A DNA stretch of 64,000 nt from 4572-13 sp964594065. Lineage in GTDB: Bacteria; Planctomycetota; Phycisphaerae; Sedimentisphaerales; Anaerohalosphaeraceae. Location: assembly GCA_964594065.1 (NCBI GenBank), contig CAZQKX010000006.1, positions 1 to 64,000 of the forward strand, read 5' to 3'. Shown piece by piece: positions 28,101-35,273 of this stretch. The notes under the pieces were generated by a model that had not been told where the DNA came from, searched no databases, and saw only the letters and a program-made list of their open reading frames with translations. The position numbers and the translations under genes were made by a program. Each line of letters opens with the position of its first letter. Position 1 is the first letter of the stretch.

Positions 28101-28257
28101 ACAGGTTAACTACAGTGACGGCAGTCATCCGATCGACACGGACCCATGGCCGACATCTCCGGATGGGACCGGTAATTCACTAAAACGGATCGAAAACGAT
28201 CAATACAGTAATGATGTGAATAATTGGCAGGGTTCTGCGGCGAGTCCAAACTCTTGA
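22111..28257 (+). CDS. Giant CotH-kinase / lamin-tail domain secreted protein B
   Basis: 2048 aa and a clear paralogue of the preceding gene. The ATG at 22111 has GAGAGG 4 nt upstream. The N-terminus carries two hydrophobic stretches, and the second (from M24, MKPLIYVSIIVGLLAGLVQA) resembles the neighbour's signal peptide, so ATG 22180 could be the ancestral start. Order: N-terminal beta-sandwich, one FN3-like domain (from about 288), a PKD-like stretch, dockerin-like segment (492-545), lamin-tail domain (from 553), galactose-binding-like sandwich (about 694), CotH-kinase core (about 1014-1350, with WQFLPWDMDMSNG near 1263), and four further lamin-tail domains (about 1440, 1560, 1726, 1870). 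The PWDxD motif is kept in both paralogues, so both may be active. Secreted or surface location is inferred. Confidence 0.85.
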   Translation: MKIRSMILKTVTFLAAVFFALRTMKPLIYVSIIVGLLAGLVQASVIFSVDYESLSTGNLSGQDGWHTIYNYSSTVTNVNPTAGAQSLINISGGNSGVAKAMGYTVDPQTMTGPIYLSALLKWNGVDSGATLTLGMSEGGNSNKFEVRFACASTIYAYIRGPGYTASINHGGITTDTLYMVVAKIEENTGDPTKLDFKGKFFDVSGGTLGAEDFTGSWALTFNRTELNNSGYLYQPDEFFVGINTAGLTADNAAVSTTWADIQLFLENSQFVGAHTPDPEDEDANVEIDAVLSWSAAHNNPAPTGYDVYLGTNSDFSGQSPVSTNQPGLIFDPFGPADLDIETTYYWRIDAYRPDQTKKTGDVWSFSTIDNPCNNIPPVIDGPHTVDSAARKPTLISVTVQDDGKPYTGGCDIDYPDVGTSYSPVYQWTQQSGPATAVFSPPSANVKNISVMFPVKGTYELLFEASDGPVSPGPLEGKTSQWSVTIEVIESLDGDVDINWSIGLNDLMLLAQQWLDAPACISGDDYCADFDNSGDIDAADFTMLSANWNRIFSPIVLSEFMSSNDTGIKDNYGSRPDWIEIANVSSQAVNMEGYRLTDEPGTLNKWVFPSVVLDAGDYLIVYASGRNETDPESPLHTNFKLDSEGEYLALAAPDGTIVTELSPAYPIQVTDISYGLTDGAFTSTDVLVGPSAQADILVPTDDSLDDGSWTQSAFDSTGWIHGGLGAGYDTGTNYDSLISTNLQSQMYNGGFSAYIRIPFEIADPTDINELILRMKYDDAFAAYINGVPVARSESVNSSDDFLAWDHDCGDHPDSQAIVFEDHQIDLSSGLLHVGTNMLAVHGLNDGPSSDALFLPELHATTISGTGTSSEQWGYFIDGTPDEINTGALETLGAVIRQATESLPCPADNEDIIITATVEETLAPVDNVKVYYCVMYGSESELIMLDDGSGNDVVAGDGIYTATIPSSAGTPGQMVRWRFVTEDDNVTQFKLPTYLNPDRAPQYFGTVIADPDLDNIQPVFQWFTENYSAATTSGYRGSGFYKDHFYDNVRVKNRGQTTRVSRAGKRSLNFDFNPGNGFYYNEEIPGAGEINLNNNMNDKSFMVWALASRAFKLAGHGYPHSEPIATWCNGNFEAIRIFIEQPEDEYLERHELDPMGALYKALQSPQNPMIDGAYTSGYSKHTREWESFSDIVEFVNGIKPYHVYDITTPANSVIKPIAERRQYVYDHGDIAALINYTASIIIIYGNDHVHKNYWFYCDTEGTGQWQFLPWDMDMSNGVIVNERFPDNHPLLGCEAYPRFDNPVIWNGLIDLIMMTPELRQMHLRRLRTLMDEILQEPYPAYDEYKAFMDDYKLWMLRDVGSQDLQDLERSKWPADYTYSHESVPADIDLPTLAIDHKKANYLNQRREHLFNFHELGSYSDSRERLTDYFGIPNAQSAGLTIDFGTIEVSPANGNQDQEYIQLINNNSVAVDISNWTLIGGIDHTFTPGTVIPTGYSLYVSPNVKAFLARATSPRGGQNLFAQGNYKGHLSSWGETIELRDDGGGLNNTISTPSSPSDTQQYLRITEIMYHPATGGSYNEEEYEFIELKNTDSLPLLLDGVKLTNGVEYEFPTGTTLSGGQYTLLVKNQSAFESRYGTGHPIAGQYTGSLSNSGEQIALDDPIKGSILKFSYNDTWYPVTDGQGFSLTIINENDPVLDNWDIGSAWRPSGQVGGSPAAVDIAVVPAPGAIVINELLAHSDFAPNDWIELHNTTEAQINVGGWYLSDNDANLLMYEIPLGTIINPNGYVVFTQDDHFGGQMAYSENGETAYLSSAQDGILTGYSETQSFGASEGGVAFGRYIKSSGDVDFVAMAGNTPGDIFQGDVNGGPKVPAVVITEIMYNPVDPNDGRDNDLFEYIELYNRTGSPVSLETYDNVLSDYVPWAFTKGIDYTFPSGVTIPGGSRILVVKDITAFQERYPLVPSGIIYGPYEGQLSNGGEKLELSMPGDEVLGQRQYIRLEQVNYSDGSHPIDTDPWPTSPDGTGNSLKRIENDQYSNDVNNWQGSAASPNS

Positions 28258-28280
28258 GAAAGCAAGTAGTAGACGCCTAT

Positions 28281-29714
28281 TTACACACGGCCTTCTTGTC
28301 TGATGATTGAATCAACACGGATTTCAACGATCCCGGTCGTTTTGGGGGTCACTTTGGCCAGCTCGGACATGCGGACCGGGGCCAGCCAGAGGATCTTCTG
28401 GACATCCTTAACAATAAATGCCTGATTTTTCATCTGGGGGCCCAGTCCTGCGTCGATCAGGAACCGGCCGACTTTTTTTTCACCTTTGCCTCCGATGGGC
28501 CGAAAACGGTCGCCGTCCTGACGATATCGGATCTGAATGGGACCAACAACTTTTTCGGCATCCAGCCATTCGACAAAGGCATTCTTCGTTTTTTTAAATG
28601 AATCAAAGTCAACATCGTCAGCATTCAGCAGTTGGCAGGAAATTTCCCATGGGCCGAATTGAACGGTTTTGCCGATCTCGGCAGTAATCAATTCTTTGGG
28701 CAATGCCGTTTTTTGTTTTTTAACCTGCACGGACACACTGCCCTTCTCAACAACGAGCTCAACATCGCCGGGGAAGTCGGCCTTGGCTTTTGGCGAATCA
28801 ATCAACTGCCTGAACAGGTCAAAATGTTCCTTTTTATAATTTCGCAAACCTACATCAATCCTGACCAGTGCTCCGCACATGACTTCATAAAATACCCACG
28901 GCGGGCATGGGCTCAGAAGCCCCTTATCCAGAACAAACTGTTGTCCCGAGTGATTAAGTCGCCCTTTCACTAAAATCGAGGCCGCATGTTTTTCGGTTCG
29001 CAATAGAAACCGACGGCTTTTATATGACAACACTGATAATCGCTCAACGATCGTCTCGCTGTCTGACTGCAACACCGGCAACAAACGATGGCGAATTCGA
29101 TTCCGCGTAAAATCGATGTTTTGATTGGAAGCATCCTGGCGCCAGGAGAGGTTGTTTTCAGTACAGTATTGAATGATTTCCGTTCGGCGCATCGCCAGCA
29201 TCGGCCGGACAAATTCAGCTTCATAGACTTCGGAAATCGGCCATATCCCGCACAAGCCCCGAAAACCCGTCCCCCGCATGAGCCGATGAATCATTGTTTC
29301 AGCCTGATCATCGGTGTGATGCGCCGTGGCGGTCATATCGCAATCGTTTTCCTGTGCCATCGCCGCCAATGCTTTTAAACGCAGTGTTCGTCCGGCGGTT
29401 TCGATAGACAGCTTGTTGGCTTCGGCATACTGACGCACCGGAACGGACGTTGTCACCACTTCAATCTCCAATTGCCGTCCTAATTGACTGACAAAAGCTT
29501 GATCGCCATCAGAATCAGCTCCTCGCAAGTGGTGATTGACATGTCCCATGATGAAGTCACATGAAAGCAGGCCCTCACTTTTCAGGTTGACCAGCGCATG
29601 GACCATCGCCACCGAATCGGCTCCTCCGGAAACAGCTAACAAAATATTGTCACAATCGGCAAAAAGAGCCTGCGACTCGATCCAATCAAATACTTTTTCT
29701 TCAAAGCGACCCAT
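28281..29714 (-). CDS. tilS: tRNA(Ile)-lysidine synthetase
   Basis: TilS modifies C34 of the CAU-anticodon tRNA-Ile to lysidine. The PP-loop ILLAVSGGADSVAMVHAL lies at about residues 23-40. HVNHHLRGADSDGDQAF, TAHHTDDQAETMIHRL and LMRGTGFRGLCGI follow, and the C-terminal domain has RYRQDGDRFRPIGG. From MGRFEEKV (ATG 29714) the product is 477 aa, a normal length. A frame extending upstream crosses an assembly gap and is ignored. It converges with giant gene B, 24 bp away, without a clear terminator between. Confidence 0.93.
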   Translation of the reverse strand: MGRFEEKVFDWIESQALFADCDNILLAVSGGADSVAMVHALVNLKSEGLLSCDFIMGHVNHHLRGADSDGDQAFVSQLGRQLEIEVVTTSVPVRQYAEANKLSIETAGRTLRLKALAAMAQENDCDMTATAHHTDDQAETMIHRLMRGTGFRGLCGIWPISEVYEAEFVRPMLAMRRTEIIQYCTENNLSWRQDASNQNIDFTRNRIRHRLLPVLQSDSETIVERLSVLSYKSRRFLLRTEKHAASILVKGRLNHSGQQFVLDKGLLSPCPPWVFYEVMCGALVRIDVGLRNYKKEHFDLFRQLIDSPKAKADFPGDVELVVEKGSVSVQVKKQKTALPKELITAEIGKTVQFGPWEISCQLLNADDVDFDSFKKTKNAFVEWLDAEKVVGPIQIRYRQDGDRFRPIGGKGEKKVGRFLIDAGLGPQMKNQAFIVKDVQKILWLAPVRMSELAKVTPKTTGIVEIRVDSIIRQEGRV

Positions 29715-29765
29715 AAAAAGTATCCACTGAGGGGGGTGTCCCCATTTTTTGATATTTACATTTTT

Positions 29766-29775
29766 NNNNNNNNNN
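29766..29775. other. Assembly gap (10 N) upstream of tilS
   Basis: Ten N lie between an A/T-rich stretch that includes a GGGGACACCCCCC word on the minus strand and the terminator of the next gene. The break probably reflects a repeat. Confidence 0.99.
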
Positions 29776-29776
29776 C

Positions 29777-29810
29777 AAAAAAAGGCCTGCTTCCGTAAAG
29801 AAACAGGCCC
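29777..29810 (-). terminator. Rho-independent terminator after the BamD-like gene
   Basis: On the minus strand GGCCTGTTTC pairs with GGAAGCAGGCC across a short loop and is followed by seven T (29783-29777). It lies 28 bp after the stop of the lipoprotein gene. Confidence 0.9.
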
Positions 29811-29838
29811 CGTCAAATCCGTTCGACATGTCGTAATA

Positions 29839-30669
29839 TTATTGAGGCTGCTGTTCTTCGACAACCGTCTCGTCTTCTATTATTTCCTCTTCCGGCGCAG
29901 GCGTTGAAAGTGTCTTGATCCGCATTTGGGCGTATTCGGTATTGTCAATATAATTCGATTCTTTCTCCACAGCCAGTTGATACAAAGCGAGAGCTTCTCT
30001 ATGCATACGGAGTTTCTGGTCCATCACCTTGGCCGCACGGAACCGAGCGGGGAACGGAGTCACCTCATTCCACTGGAAGGTACGCTGGTAATAGATCGCC
30101 GCCAGTTGATAATTTTTCAGACGCTCATAGATCTGTCCGCAGCGGTACGCCGCATCATCAATCTTGTCACTGGAAGGATACTGCCGGATCAAGTCATTAA
30201 ACACGCCCAGTGACTGGCGCAGTTTGGCCTTGTTGTAAACGACCAGGTACCCGCCGGCCTCACGGTACAAACGAGTGGCTTGGCGATAGATAGCATCGGC
30301 CTCTTCGATCGAATTCATGGCTGACAGGTTTTCCGGCACCCACTCGCCCGGCGACAGGTAACGATAGTGCACCATCTGATCGAACGTCGTCAATTCCGTA
30401 TTGGCCCATTGCAGTTTGGTCGCATTGCCGACCGATGCATAATACTCCGCCAGTGAGGTCAAGGCCTGCCGATACGTTTCGCGCGCTGCGGCAGTGTTCT
30501 CGACATAATCGGCCTCCATTGCGTCCGGCACCAAAAATCCCTGGCCCTGGGCGGTCTGGATATCGGCTTCGGTCACCAGCAGGTGCGAATCAGTAACTCT
30601 GGGGTTATTGCAGCCGGTTAAAATTAAGCCTGCCAATATCGCTGTTGCGATCAATACATTCCGTGCCAT
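29839..30669 (-). CDS. BamD/YfiO-like TPR lipoprotein
   Basis: 276 aa. A lipoprotein signal (LIATAILAGLILTGC, lipobox LTGC with Cys at about 20) leads to helical TPR-like repeats, including RQSLGVFNDLIRQYPSSDKI with DDAAYRCGQIYERL and YQLAAIYYQRTFQW. The spacing and the FxxLIxxYPxSxxxDDA pattern resemble BamD, the essential helper of the BamA outer-membrane insertase. A generic TPR lipoprotein of the peptidoglycan or secretion type cannot be excluded. The acidic, Gln-rich tail (EEEIIEDETVVEEQQPQ) is unusual. It has its own promoter (30818-30845) and a strong terminator, so it looks monocistronic. Confidence 0.75.
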   Translation of the reverse strand: MARNVLIATAILAGLILTGCNNPRVTDSHLLVTEADIQTAQGQGFLVPDAMEADYVENTAAARETYRQALTSLAEYYASVGNATKLQWANTELTTFDQMVHYRYLSPGEWVPENLSAMNSIEEADAIYRQATRLYREAGGYLVVYNKAKLRQSLGVFNDLIRQYPSSDKIDDAAYRCGQIYERLKNYQLAAIYYQRTFQWNEVTPFPARFRAAKVMDQKLRMHREALALYQLAVEKESNYIDNTEYAQMRIKTLSTPAPEEEIIEDETVVEEQQPQ

Positions 30670-30817
30670 CGTTCTACTCCTTTCGATTCGATGAAAGAGT
30701 TCAGTTGCTTATACCCTTCAGGGTAGTAAATTCCCGCGAGGAAACCCGTTACTGACAACCGTAGTGCTACATAGCCGCGCAGAAACAGGAAATTTCGACC
30801 GCGATCAGTTCAATATA

Positions 30818-30845
30818 AAAATAGCAGTTTTTACCGGCCTGTCAA
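30818..30845 (-). promoter_or_regulatory. Sigma-70-type promoter for the BamD-like gene
   Basis: On the minus strand TTGACA (30845-30840), a 16-bp spacer and TATTTT (30823-30818). The leader to the ATG at 30669 would be about 140 nt and contains an ACCCTGAAGGGT hairpin (30713-30724) close to the start. Confidence 0.55.
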
Positions 30846-30921
30846 GTATATTATGCTATCGGTTTTTGACTGCTAATCCCTTAAAAATACGCTGTTTACA
30901 CTTAAAAAACATTGAACGGGA

Positions 30922-31662
30922 TTACCACATCGCCTCATCGCTGTAGGGTCCCAGCCGCCCATCGCCCTTGGGTTTGGGTCGGGATTTGATGATCGCCTCG
31001 GCAATCGGAAGGTCATTTTTACGGGTTATTTTGATATTGGAGTGGTCCGTTTCGACGATCGAGACCGCCTGGGCCAGTGCTTCGACAAGCTGGGCATCAT
31101 CGGTAATTTGGGCAGTATCCAGCGTATCCAGTTTCCCGTAGGCATCTTTGAGCATTGCCGCGTCAAATACCTGCGGCGTCTGGCCCTCATACAGGCCGGA
31201 TCGGTCCACCGTTTCAATAATCGTACCATCGGCAACCTTTTTCAACGTCGCCACCACCGGGCAGGCCAGCATCGCCGCACCGGTTTCGGCGGCTTTTTTG
31301 AAGACGGCATCGACCCAGTCATTCGTCAGGCAGCACCGCACCGCGTCATGCACCGCGATCAGCTCGACATCGTCGCTGACCTTTTCCAATGCGTTGGCGA
31401 CGGTCTGGAATCGCTCATCCCCGCCGAAACAAAGCTTGACACCGCTGAAACCCAGTGCCGCCCCCCATTTAACAGTGACCAGTTCCTCATCCTCTTTTGA
31501 GATCGATAACAGAACCTGCTTGACATCGTCACGGTCGGCGAAAAAGTCGATGCTGCGTAAAAACGCCGGTCGACCCGCCACATCGACAAACGGCTTTTTA
31601 CGGTCCCCGCCAAACCGACTGCTCGACCCCGCCGCACAAATTATCACGGATATTTTTTTCAT
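30922..31662 (-). CDS. ispD: 2-C-methyl-D-erythritol 4-phosphate cytidylyltransferase
   Basis: Third enzyme of the MEP isoprenoid pathway, making CDP-methylerythritol. The nucleotide-binding start is VIICAAGSSSRFGGDRKKPF, with VAVHDA-type IAVHDAVRCCLTNDWV, the catalytic-region ETVDRSGLYEGQTPQVFD, and TDDAQLVEAL. The C-terminus has KITRKNDLPIAEAIIKSR, then an extra tail ending DEAMW. I start at MKKISV (ATG 31662) preceded by AGAGAA; a six-residue longer start is possible. It is flanked by repeats upstream. The partner ispF is at 3.9-4.4 kb. Confidence 0.93.
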   Translation of the reverse strand: MKKISVIICAAGSSSRFGGDRKKPFVDVAGRPAFLRSIDFFADRDDVKQVLLSISKEDEELVTVKWGAALGFSGVKLCFGGDERFQTVANALEKVSDDVELIAVHDAVRCCLTNDWVDAVFKKAAETGAAMLACPVVATLKKVADGTIIETVDRSGLYEGQTPQVFDAAMLKDAYGKLDTLDTAQITDDAQLVEALAQAVSIVETDHSNIKITRKNDLPIAEAIIKSRPKPKGDGRLGPYSDEAMW

Positions 31663-32049
31663 GGTATTCTCTTTAGACACAGATTAACACGGATTTTCTT
31701 CAATTGTCATGCCGGACTTGATCCGGCATCCAAAGTATTTTTAGACGGGATTAACCGGATTTACAAGAAAATTTTCAATTCAAAACAAAAGCGTCGGGTG
31801 GCATGACTTCCCGACAAGGTCGGAAGCCATGGGTAACTCACGCTAACATTGCACCATCGCTTTGGCCTCCGGCCAGAAGCGATGCCACCCTGTCGGTACC
31901 AATATACATCAACACTAACAAAAACGTGGAGCAATGGGTGGCAGCCACCGAATGAAATGAGGTGGATGAAGCTCCAGCAACCATCCACTTCGCTGCACTC
32001 AGTGGCTGCCACTCAACCACTGCCGCTTCGGGTTTCTGTTTTATTGCCC
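31663..32049. repeat. Repeat-rich intergenic stretch between ispD and a DUF4190 gene
   Basis: This 387-bp stretch has no convincing gene. It holds AGATTAACACGGATT and AGACGGGATTAACCGGATT words of the TIR family seen at 1-445. It also has a hairpin ATGCCGGACTTGATCCGGCAT (31710-31730), a 105-bp MITE-like repeat (31792-31896), and a further unit bounded by GGGTGGCAGCCAC and GTGGCTGCCACTC (31928-32025). Confidence 0.75.
31792..31896 (-). repeat. Copy 1 of a ~104-bp repeat with inverted ends
   Basis: The reverse complement matches 48452-48555 closely throughout, including GGTGGCATCGCTTCTGGCC and GTGAGTTACCCATGGCTTC. The ends are inverted repeats (GTCGGGTGGC at one end, GCCACCCTGTCGG at the other). 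It is non-coding and resembles a MITE. Confidence 0.75.
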
Positions 32050-33582
32050 TTACTGCCCACTCAACCCCAAAACCTCTGGATTAATCCGCAATTTGATATC
32101 ATCCTCAGTATAAGCCTCCCCGTCCGGCCCCACCGAAAACACCAGCCCCTTTTCGATATCGACCGTATATTCATCACTATACGCCCGCGCCTTCAGCGAA
32201 CCTTCCTGCCCCATCCGCCGGGCAAGCACCCATTGAAATAAATCATCTTTGATTAAAACTGACATTTTCTGCTGAAATCGTCGGCCCGAAAATATGTCCG
32301 GATCACCTAAACCCAAGAGTAAGCAACCAATGGGATTATACGTGTAATAAAGAGAATACATATATAGATCTTCTCGGGCCGCATTGCCGTAAAGGTGCAA
32401 TGGCGGCCAGTTGGGTGATTCCCAAGGCCACACTGAAAGGTCGCAGACGGTTGCGTGCTGTTTGCCTTCATCCCTTAAGACCAGATTCCTGCAATAAGAA
32501 TACTGGTAGCGTAATGTCGAATTAAACTTGTAAGCTGGGTCCTTATAGTTAAATTGATGTGAAATTTCAATCCCAGCACCCTTAAGGAAAAGATATTCGA
32601 AAATAATTGGATTTTTAAGGCTGACATGTTGTTCACTAAGCAGTTGAAAATGATCCGCAACCATTTTTAAATCTGTATCCGAAAAATTACTGTAATTGAC
32701 AAGCAAATTCGCAGTTTCTAAAGATTGCATCATGGATGAATAACAACCTAATTTTGGAACTAATCCTCTTGCAGAAACACTGTACCTGCGGCAAATTCTA
32801 TTCATTTCAAAGAACTCATTTAGAGCCTCCTGGTTGTTCCCCTGCATCGTGCTTAAGACATAAAGGCAGGCTATTTTATTCAAATCGACTAAATTCATAC
32901 AAAATTCAGGATACGGCTCTATACTATAAGTTGCCAAATCAGCAATCTCGTCATAGTCAGACAGTTCGTGAATAATCTCCCTTGCACTTTTCGTCTTTTC
33001 TCGTAACCGTAGAATGTGTGCTCTGTTCCCAGAAATCCTTTCAAATATCTCTTCCGATAAATCCATTTCCGTTAAAATTTTATCATTCAGTTCCCACAAC
33101 AGTTTTTTATCCTCTCGACCTAAGCCGATTGCGGAAATCTTATCCGAACCATGGCGGTTGTCACAGAACCGTAACAGAACATCCCAACTTGCCCGATTCT
33201 CAGGCCGTACTTGCACTAAATCCGCTTCTGTAAATTCATTTGGTGCCGGTCCGGCGTCTTTGGACCAGATGATATATCCGATAGACAAGAGGATTGGCAG
33301 TGAGAGCAACGGAACTAAGATGCCTGCCATGGCGAGACGTTTGCCGGTCAATTTACCCCGACTTTTTCGTATCTTATGCAGCGCAACGACACCGACAATT
33401 ACTGCCGCCAGCAGTGGTAGATATAATGTAAACAGGCACAAAATTCCAAGCACAAGTGAAAAAATCGCTAATTTGCTGGTTCGGGGCTTAAAATCGGCCG
33501 GATTTTCGGCAAAATCCCAGCCGCAGGTAAAGCATTGTTCGATGGCTTCTTCAAACTCGGTTCCGCACTGCGGGCATTTCAT
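32050..33582 (-). CDS. Zinc-ribbon / DUF4190-like membrane protein, 510 aa
   Basis: It starts with a zinc ribbon (MKCPQCGTEFEEAIEQCFTC, CxxC at 3-6 and 17-20) and a DUF4190-type two-helix membrane hairpin (about 36-115, LAIFSLVLGILCLFTLYLPL and the RGKLTGKRLAMAGILVPL loop). A long, apparently extracytoplasmic helical domain (about 130-480) follows, and the end resembles the planctomycete tail SVGPDGEAYTEDDIKLRI. The function of the large domain is unknown. AGGAG precedes the ATG. It is downstream of a shorter protein with the same N-terminal layout (33661-34563), so the pair look like paralogues sharing a membrane anchor. Confidence 0.75.
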   Translation of the reverse strand: MKCPQCGTEFEEAIEQCFTCGWDFAENPADFKPRTSKLAIFSLVLGILCLFTLYLPLLAAVIVGVVALHKIRKSRGKLTGKRLAMAGILVPLLSLPILLSIGYIIWSKDAGPAPNEFTEADLVQVRPENRASWDVLLRFCDNRHGSDKISAIGLGREDKKLLWELNDKILTEMDLSEEIFERISGNRAHILRLREKTKSAREIIHELSDYDEIADLATYSIEPYPEFCMNLVDLNKIACLYVLSTMQGNNQEALNEFFEMNRICRRYSVSARGLVPKLGCYSSMMQSLETANLLVNYSNFSDTDLKMVADHFQLLSEQHVSLKNPIIFEYLFLKGAGIEISHQFNYKDPAYKFNSTLRYQYSYCRNLVLRDEGKQHATVCDLSVWPWESPNWPPLHLYGNAAREDLYMYSLYYTYNPIGCLLLGLGDPDIFSGRRFQQKMSVLIKDDLFQWVLARRMGQEGSLKARAYSDEYTVDIEKGLVFSVGPDGEAYTEDDIKLRINPEVLGLSGQ

Positions 33583-33660
33583 AAACTTAACTCCTAAAGC
33601 AGCGTTATCAAACCTTTTTCAATATGAAATGCGCAATGAACTCCTCTGTTGCATTTTTTA

Positions 33661-34563
33661 TCAGTCCGCTGTCCATCGCAGATTGGCAATGCCCTCTTCG
33701 TTCTCAAATGCTGTATGCCCATCGGCATAGGCAATATTACAGCCGGACCGGCCGCGATCATGCCGGATCGTCAAGTCCTCCGGGCCGCCGAACTGATTGA
33801 ACCGGTCTTTGTAGACGAGCGTGTCCTCATCGTAAACTCTATAATATTCAAAAAATCTGCGTGTCTTAATTGAGGTATCACGAGGCCCGGTTTCCAGACC
33901 CATATCTGTCTCAAAGTACAACACCACATTGGCCGGCACATCCCCCAGTTTTTTGCCGGCGAGGTGTTTGTTCATCGCATAGGAGCTTTCGCCTTCAATA
34001 GCATCAGAATCCACGCAGACAAACGACTTCGGTGACACATCCGCCTGCTCAATCAATAAATCGCACCAGTTTTCCGTCGGCAGCGTATCATCATAGTCAT
34101 TCGCGTAAATCATCATCGCCACTGACAGGCCTCTCATATTATTTAAGCAGACAACCTTCGTTGCCTGTTCTCTCGCTTTCGATAGTGCCGGCATCATGAT
34201 CGCCAACACCATGGCAATAACAGGCATTAACAAAGTCATTACGGAGGGGATCACAAGGCCCGTGACAGCTAGGCCTTTCCCTTTCAGTTGCCCATTACTT
34301 TTGCCGATCTTAACAATTGCAATAATTGCGCAAATGATAGCCGGAACAACCAAAAGCGGCCATAAAACACAGGTAATGCTCAATAACCCCATCACAAAAG
34401 CCGCAATCGCCAAACCGGAGGTTTTGGGCTCGGCGGCGGCGGCTACCGGCTGCCCCTGAACGGCAACTGGTTGCTGCTCAGCCGCAGCCATAAGGGGACT
34501 GCCGCAACCGACGCAATGGGTTGAACCGTCACTGTTTTCTACGCCGCATTTTGAACAATGCAT
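33661..34563 (-). CDS. Zinc-ribbon / DUF4190 protein with prepilin-like C-terminal domain
   Basis: 300 aa. Zinc ribbon MHCSKCGVENSDGSTHCVGC, an Ala/Gln/Pro linker, then a DUF4190 hairpin (LAIAAFVMGLLSITCVLWPL and the NGQLKGKGLAVTGLVIP loop). The second half resembles planctomycete H-X9-DG pseudopilin-like domains: ALSKAREQATKVVCLNNMRG, AMMIYANDYDDTLPT and the end HDRGRSGCNIAYADGHTAF. That family is abundant in planctomycetes and its role is unknown, possibly a surface or secretion structure. AAAGGAGG lies 5 nt before the ATG. Confidence 0.8.
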   Translation of the reverse strand: MHCSKCGVENSDGSTHCVGCGSPLMAAAEQQPVAVQGQPVAAAAEPKTSGLAIAAFVMGLLSITCVLWPLLVVPAIICAIIAIVKIGKSNGQLKGKGLAVTGLVIPSVMTLLMPVIAMVLAIMMPALSKAREQATKVVCLNNMRGLSVAMMIYANDYDDTLPTENWCDLLIEQADVSPKSFVCVDSDAIEGESSYAMNKHLAGKKLGDVPANVVLYFETDMGLETGPRDTSIKTRRFFEYYRVYDEDTLVYKDRFNQFGGPEDLTIRHDRGRSGCNIAYADGHTAFENEEGIANLRWTAD

Positions 34564-34613
34564 AAATGCCTCCTTTGAAATAATCTACAATTTCCAATAT
34601 GCAATTTACAATT

Positions 34614-35156
34614 TTAATACTCGATTCCCTTTCGGGCGGCGATGCCGTTGTCGTAGGGGTGTTTAATCAGCCGCATTTCCGTTACCAAGTCTGCCATATC
34701 GATCAACTCCTGTTTGGCCCCCCGCCCGGTCATAACCAGTTCAACCGCAGGATCCCGATTATCGATAAGCTGTTTGATATCGTCCAATGAAGCCAGGTTT
34801 TGGTTCAGGCAGAAGACGATCTCATCGAGTATGATGACATCGTAATATTTTTCGTGTGCGGCGGTTTGCAGTTCCTGGACCGCTTTGTGGATGGCTTCGC
34901 GTACCCGCTTTAACTGGGCCTCATCGTGCATCGACTGGAACATATCCCACGGTTCATCCAGCCAGCGGATGGTGACGCCTTCGCAGTGGGCGTTCATAAA
35001 TCCGCGTTCGCCCAGTTTGAGGTCAGCGGGTTTGAGGAATTGGTAGATCAGGACTTTGGCCCCGTGCCCTGCCGCCCGCAGTGCCAAGCCAAAAGCCGCG
35101 GTGGTCTTGCCCTTCCCTTCGCCGGTATAGATCTGTACGAGTCCCTTCTCAAGCAT
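34614..35156 (-). CDS. cobO: Cob(I)yrinic acid a,c-diamide adenosyltransferase (CobO/BtuR type)
   Basis: Transfers adenosyl from ATP to the corrinoid cobalt. It has the P-loop IYTGEGKGKTTAAFGLALRA near the N-terminus, WDMFQSMHDEAQLKRVREAI, the Walker-B-like YDVIILDEIVFCLNQNL and ELVMTGRGAKQELIDMADLVTE cut by the usual EMRLIKHPYD near the end. I start at MLEKGLVQ (ATG 35156) because AGGA lies 8 nt upstream; ATG 35165 is close by. About 180 aa is typical. No other cobalamin gene and no cobalamin riboswitch is seen nearby, which suggests salvage. Confidence 0.9.
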   Translation of the reverse strand: MLEKGLVQIYTGEGKGKTTAAFGLALRAAGHGAKVLIYQFLKPADLKLGERGFMNAHCEGVTIRWLDEPWDMFQSMHDEAQLKRVREAIHKAVQELQTAAHEKYYDVIILDEIVFCLNQNLASLDDIKQLIDNRDPAVELVMTGRGAKQELIDMADLVTEMRLIKHPYDNGIAARKGIEY

Positions 35157-35194
35157 GCTGTCCATCCTAAACGCTCGCCGGCAATTATACAAAC

Positions 35195-35230
35195 AAAAAA
35201 AGCCCGCTCGCTGTGATCAGCGAACAGGCT
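35195..35230 (-). terminator. Rho-independent terminator after the PilZ gene
   Basis: On the minus strand AGCCTGTTCGCTG pairs with CAGCGAGCGGGCT (two mismatches) across a 4-nt loop, followed by TTTTTT. It separates the PilZ gene from cobO. Confidence 0.88.
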
Positions 35231-35273
35231 TTGAATACCACAAAAGAAACGGACAGGTTTCTATCGCTTTTTT

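Noticed and set aside
28281..29864. Long version of tilS crossing the N gap
   Set aside because: The added N-terminus runs through the terminator of the neighbouring gene and an assembly gap. MGRFEEKV at 29714 is the family-like start.
30670..30921. Possible riboswitch in the leader of the BamD-like gene
   Set aside because: A short hairpin is present, but I saw no conserved core of any riboswitch class.
34614..35273. Cobalamin riboswitch before cobO
   Set aside because: The space upstream of cobO is only the PilZ terminator, with no room or sequence for the cobalamin-box fold.
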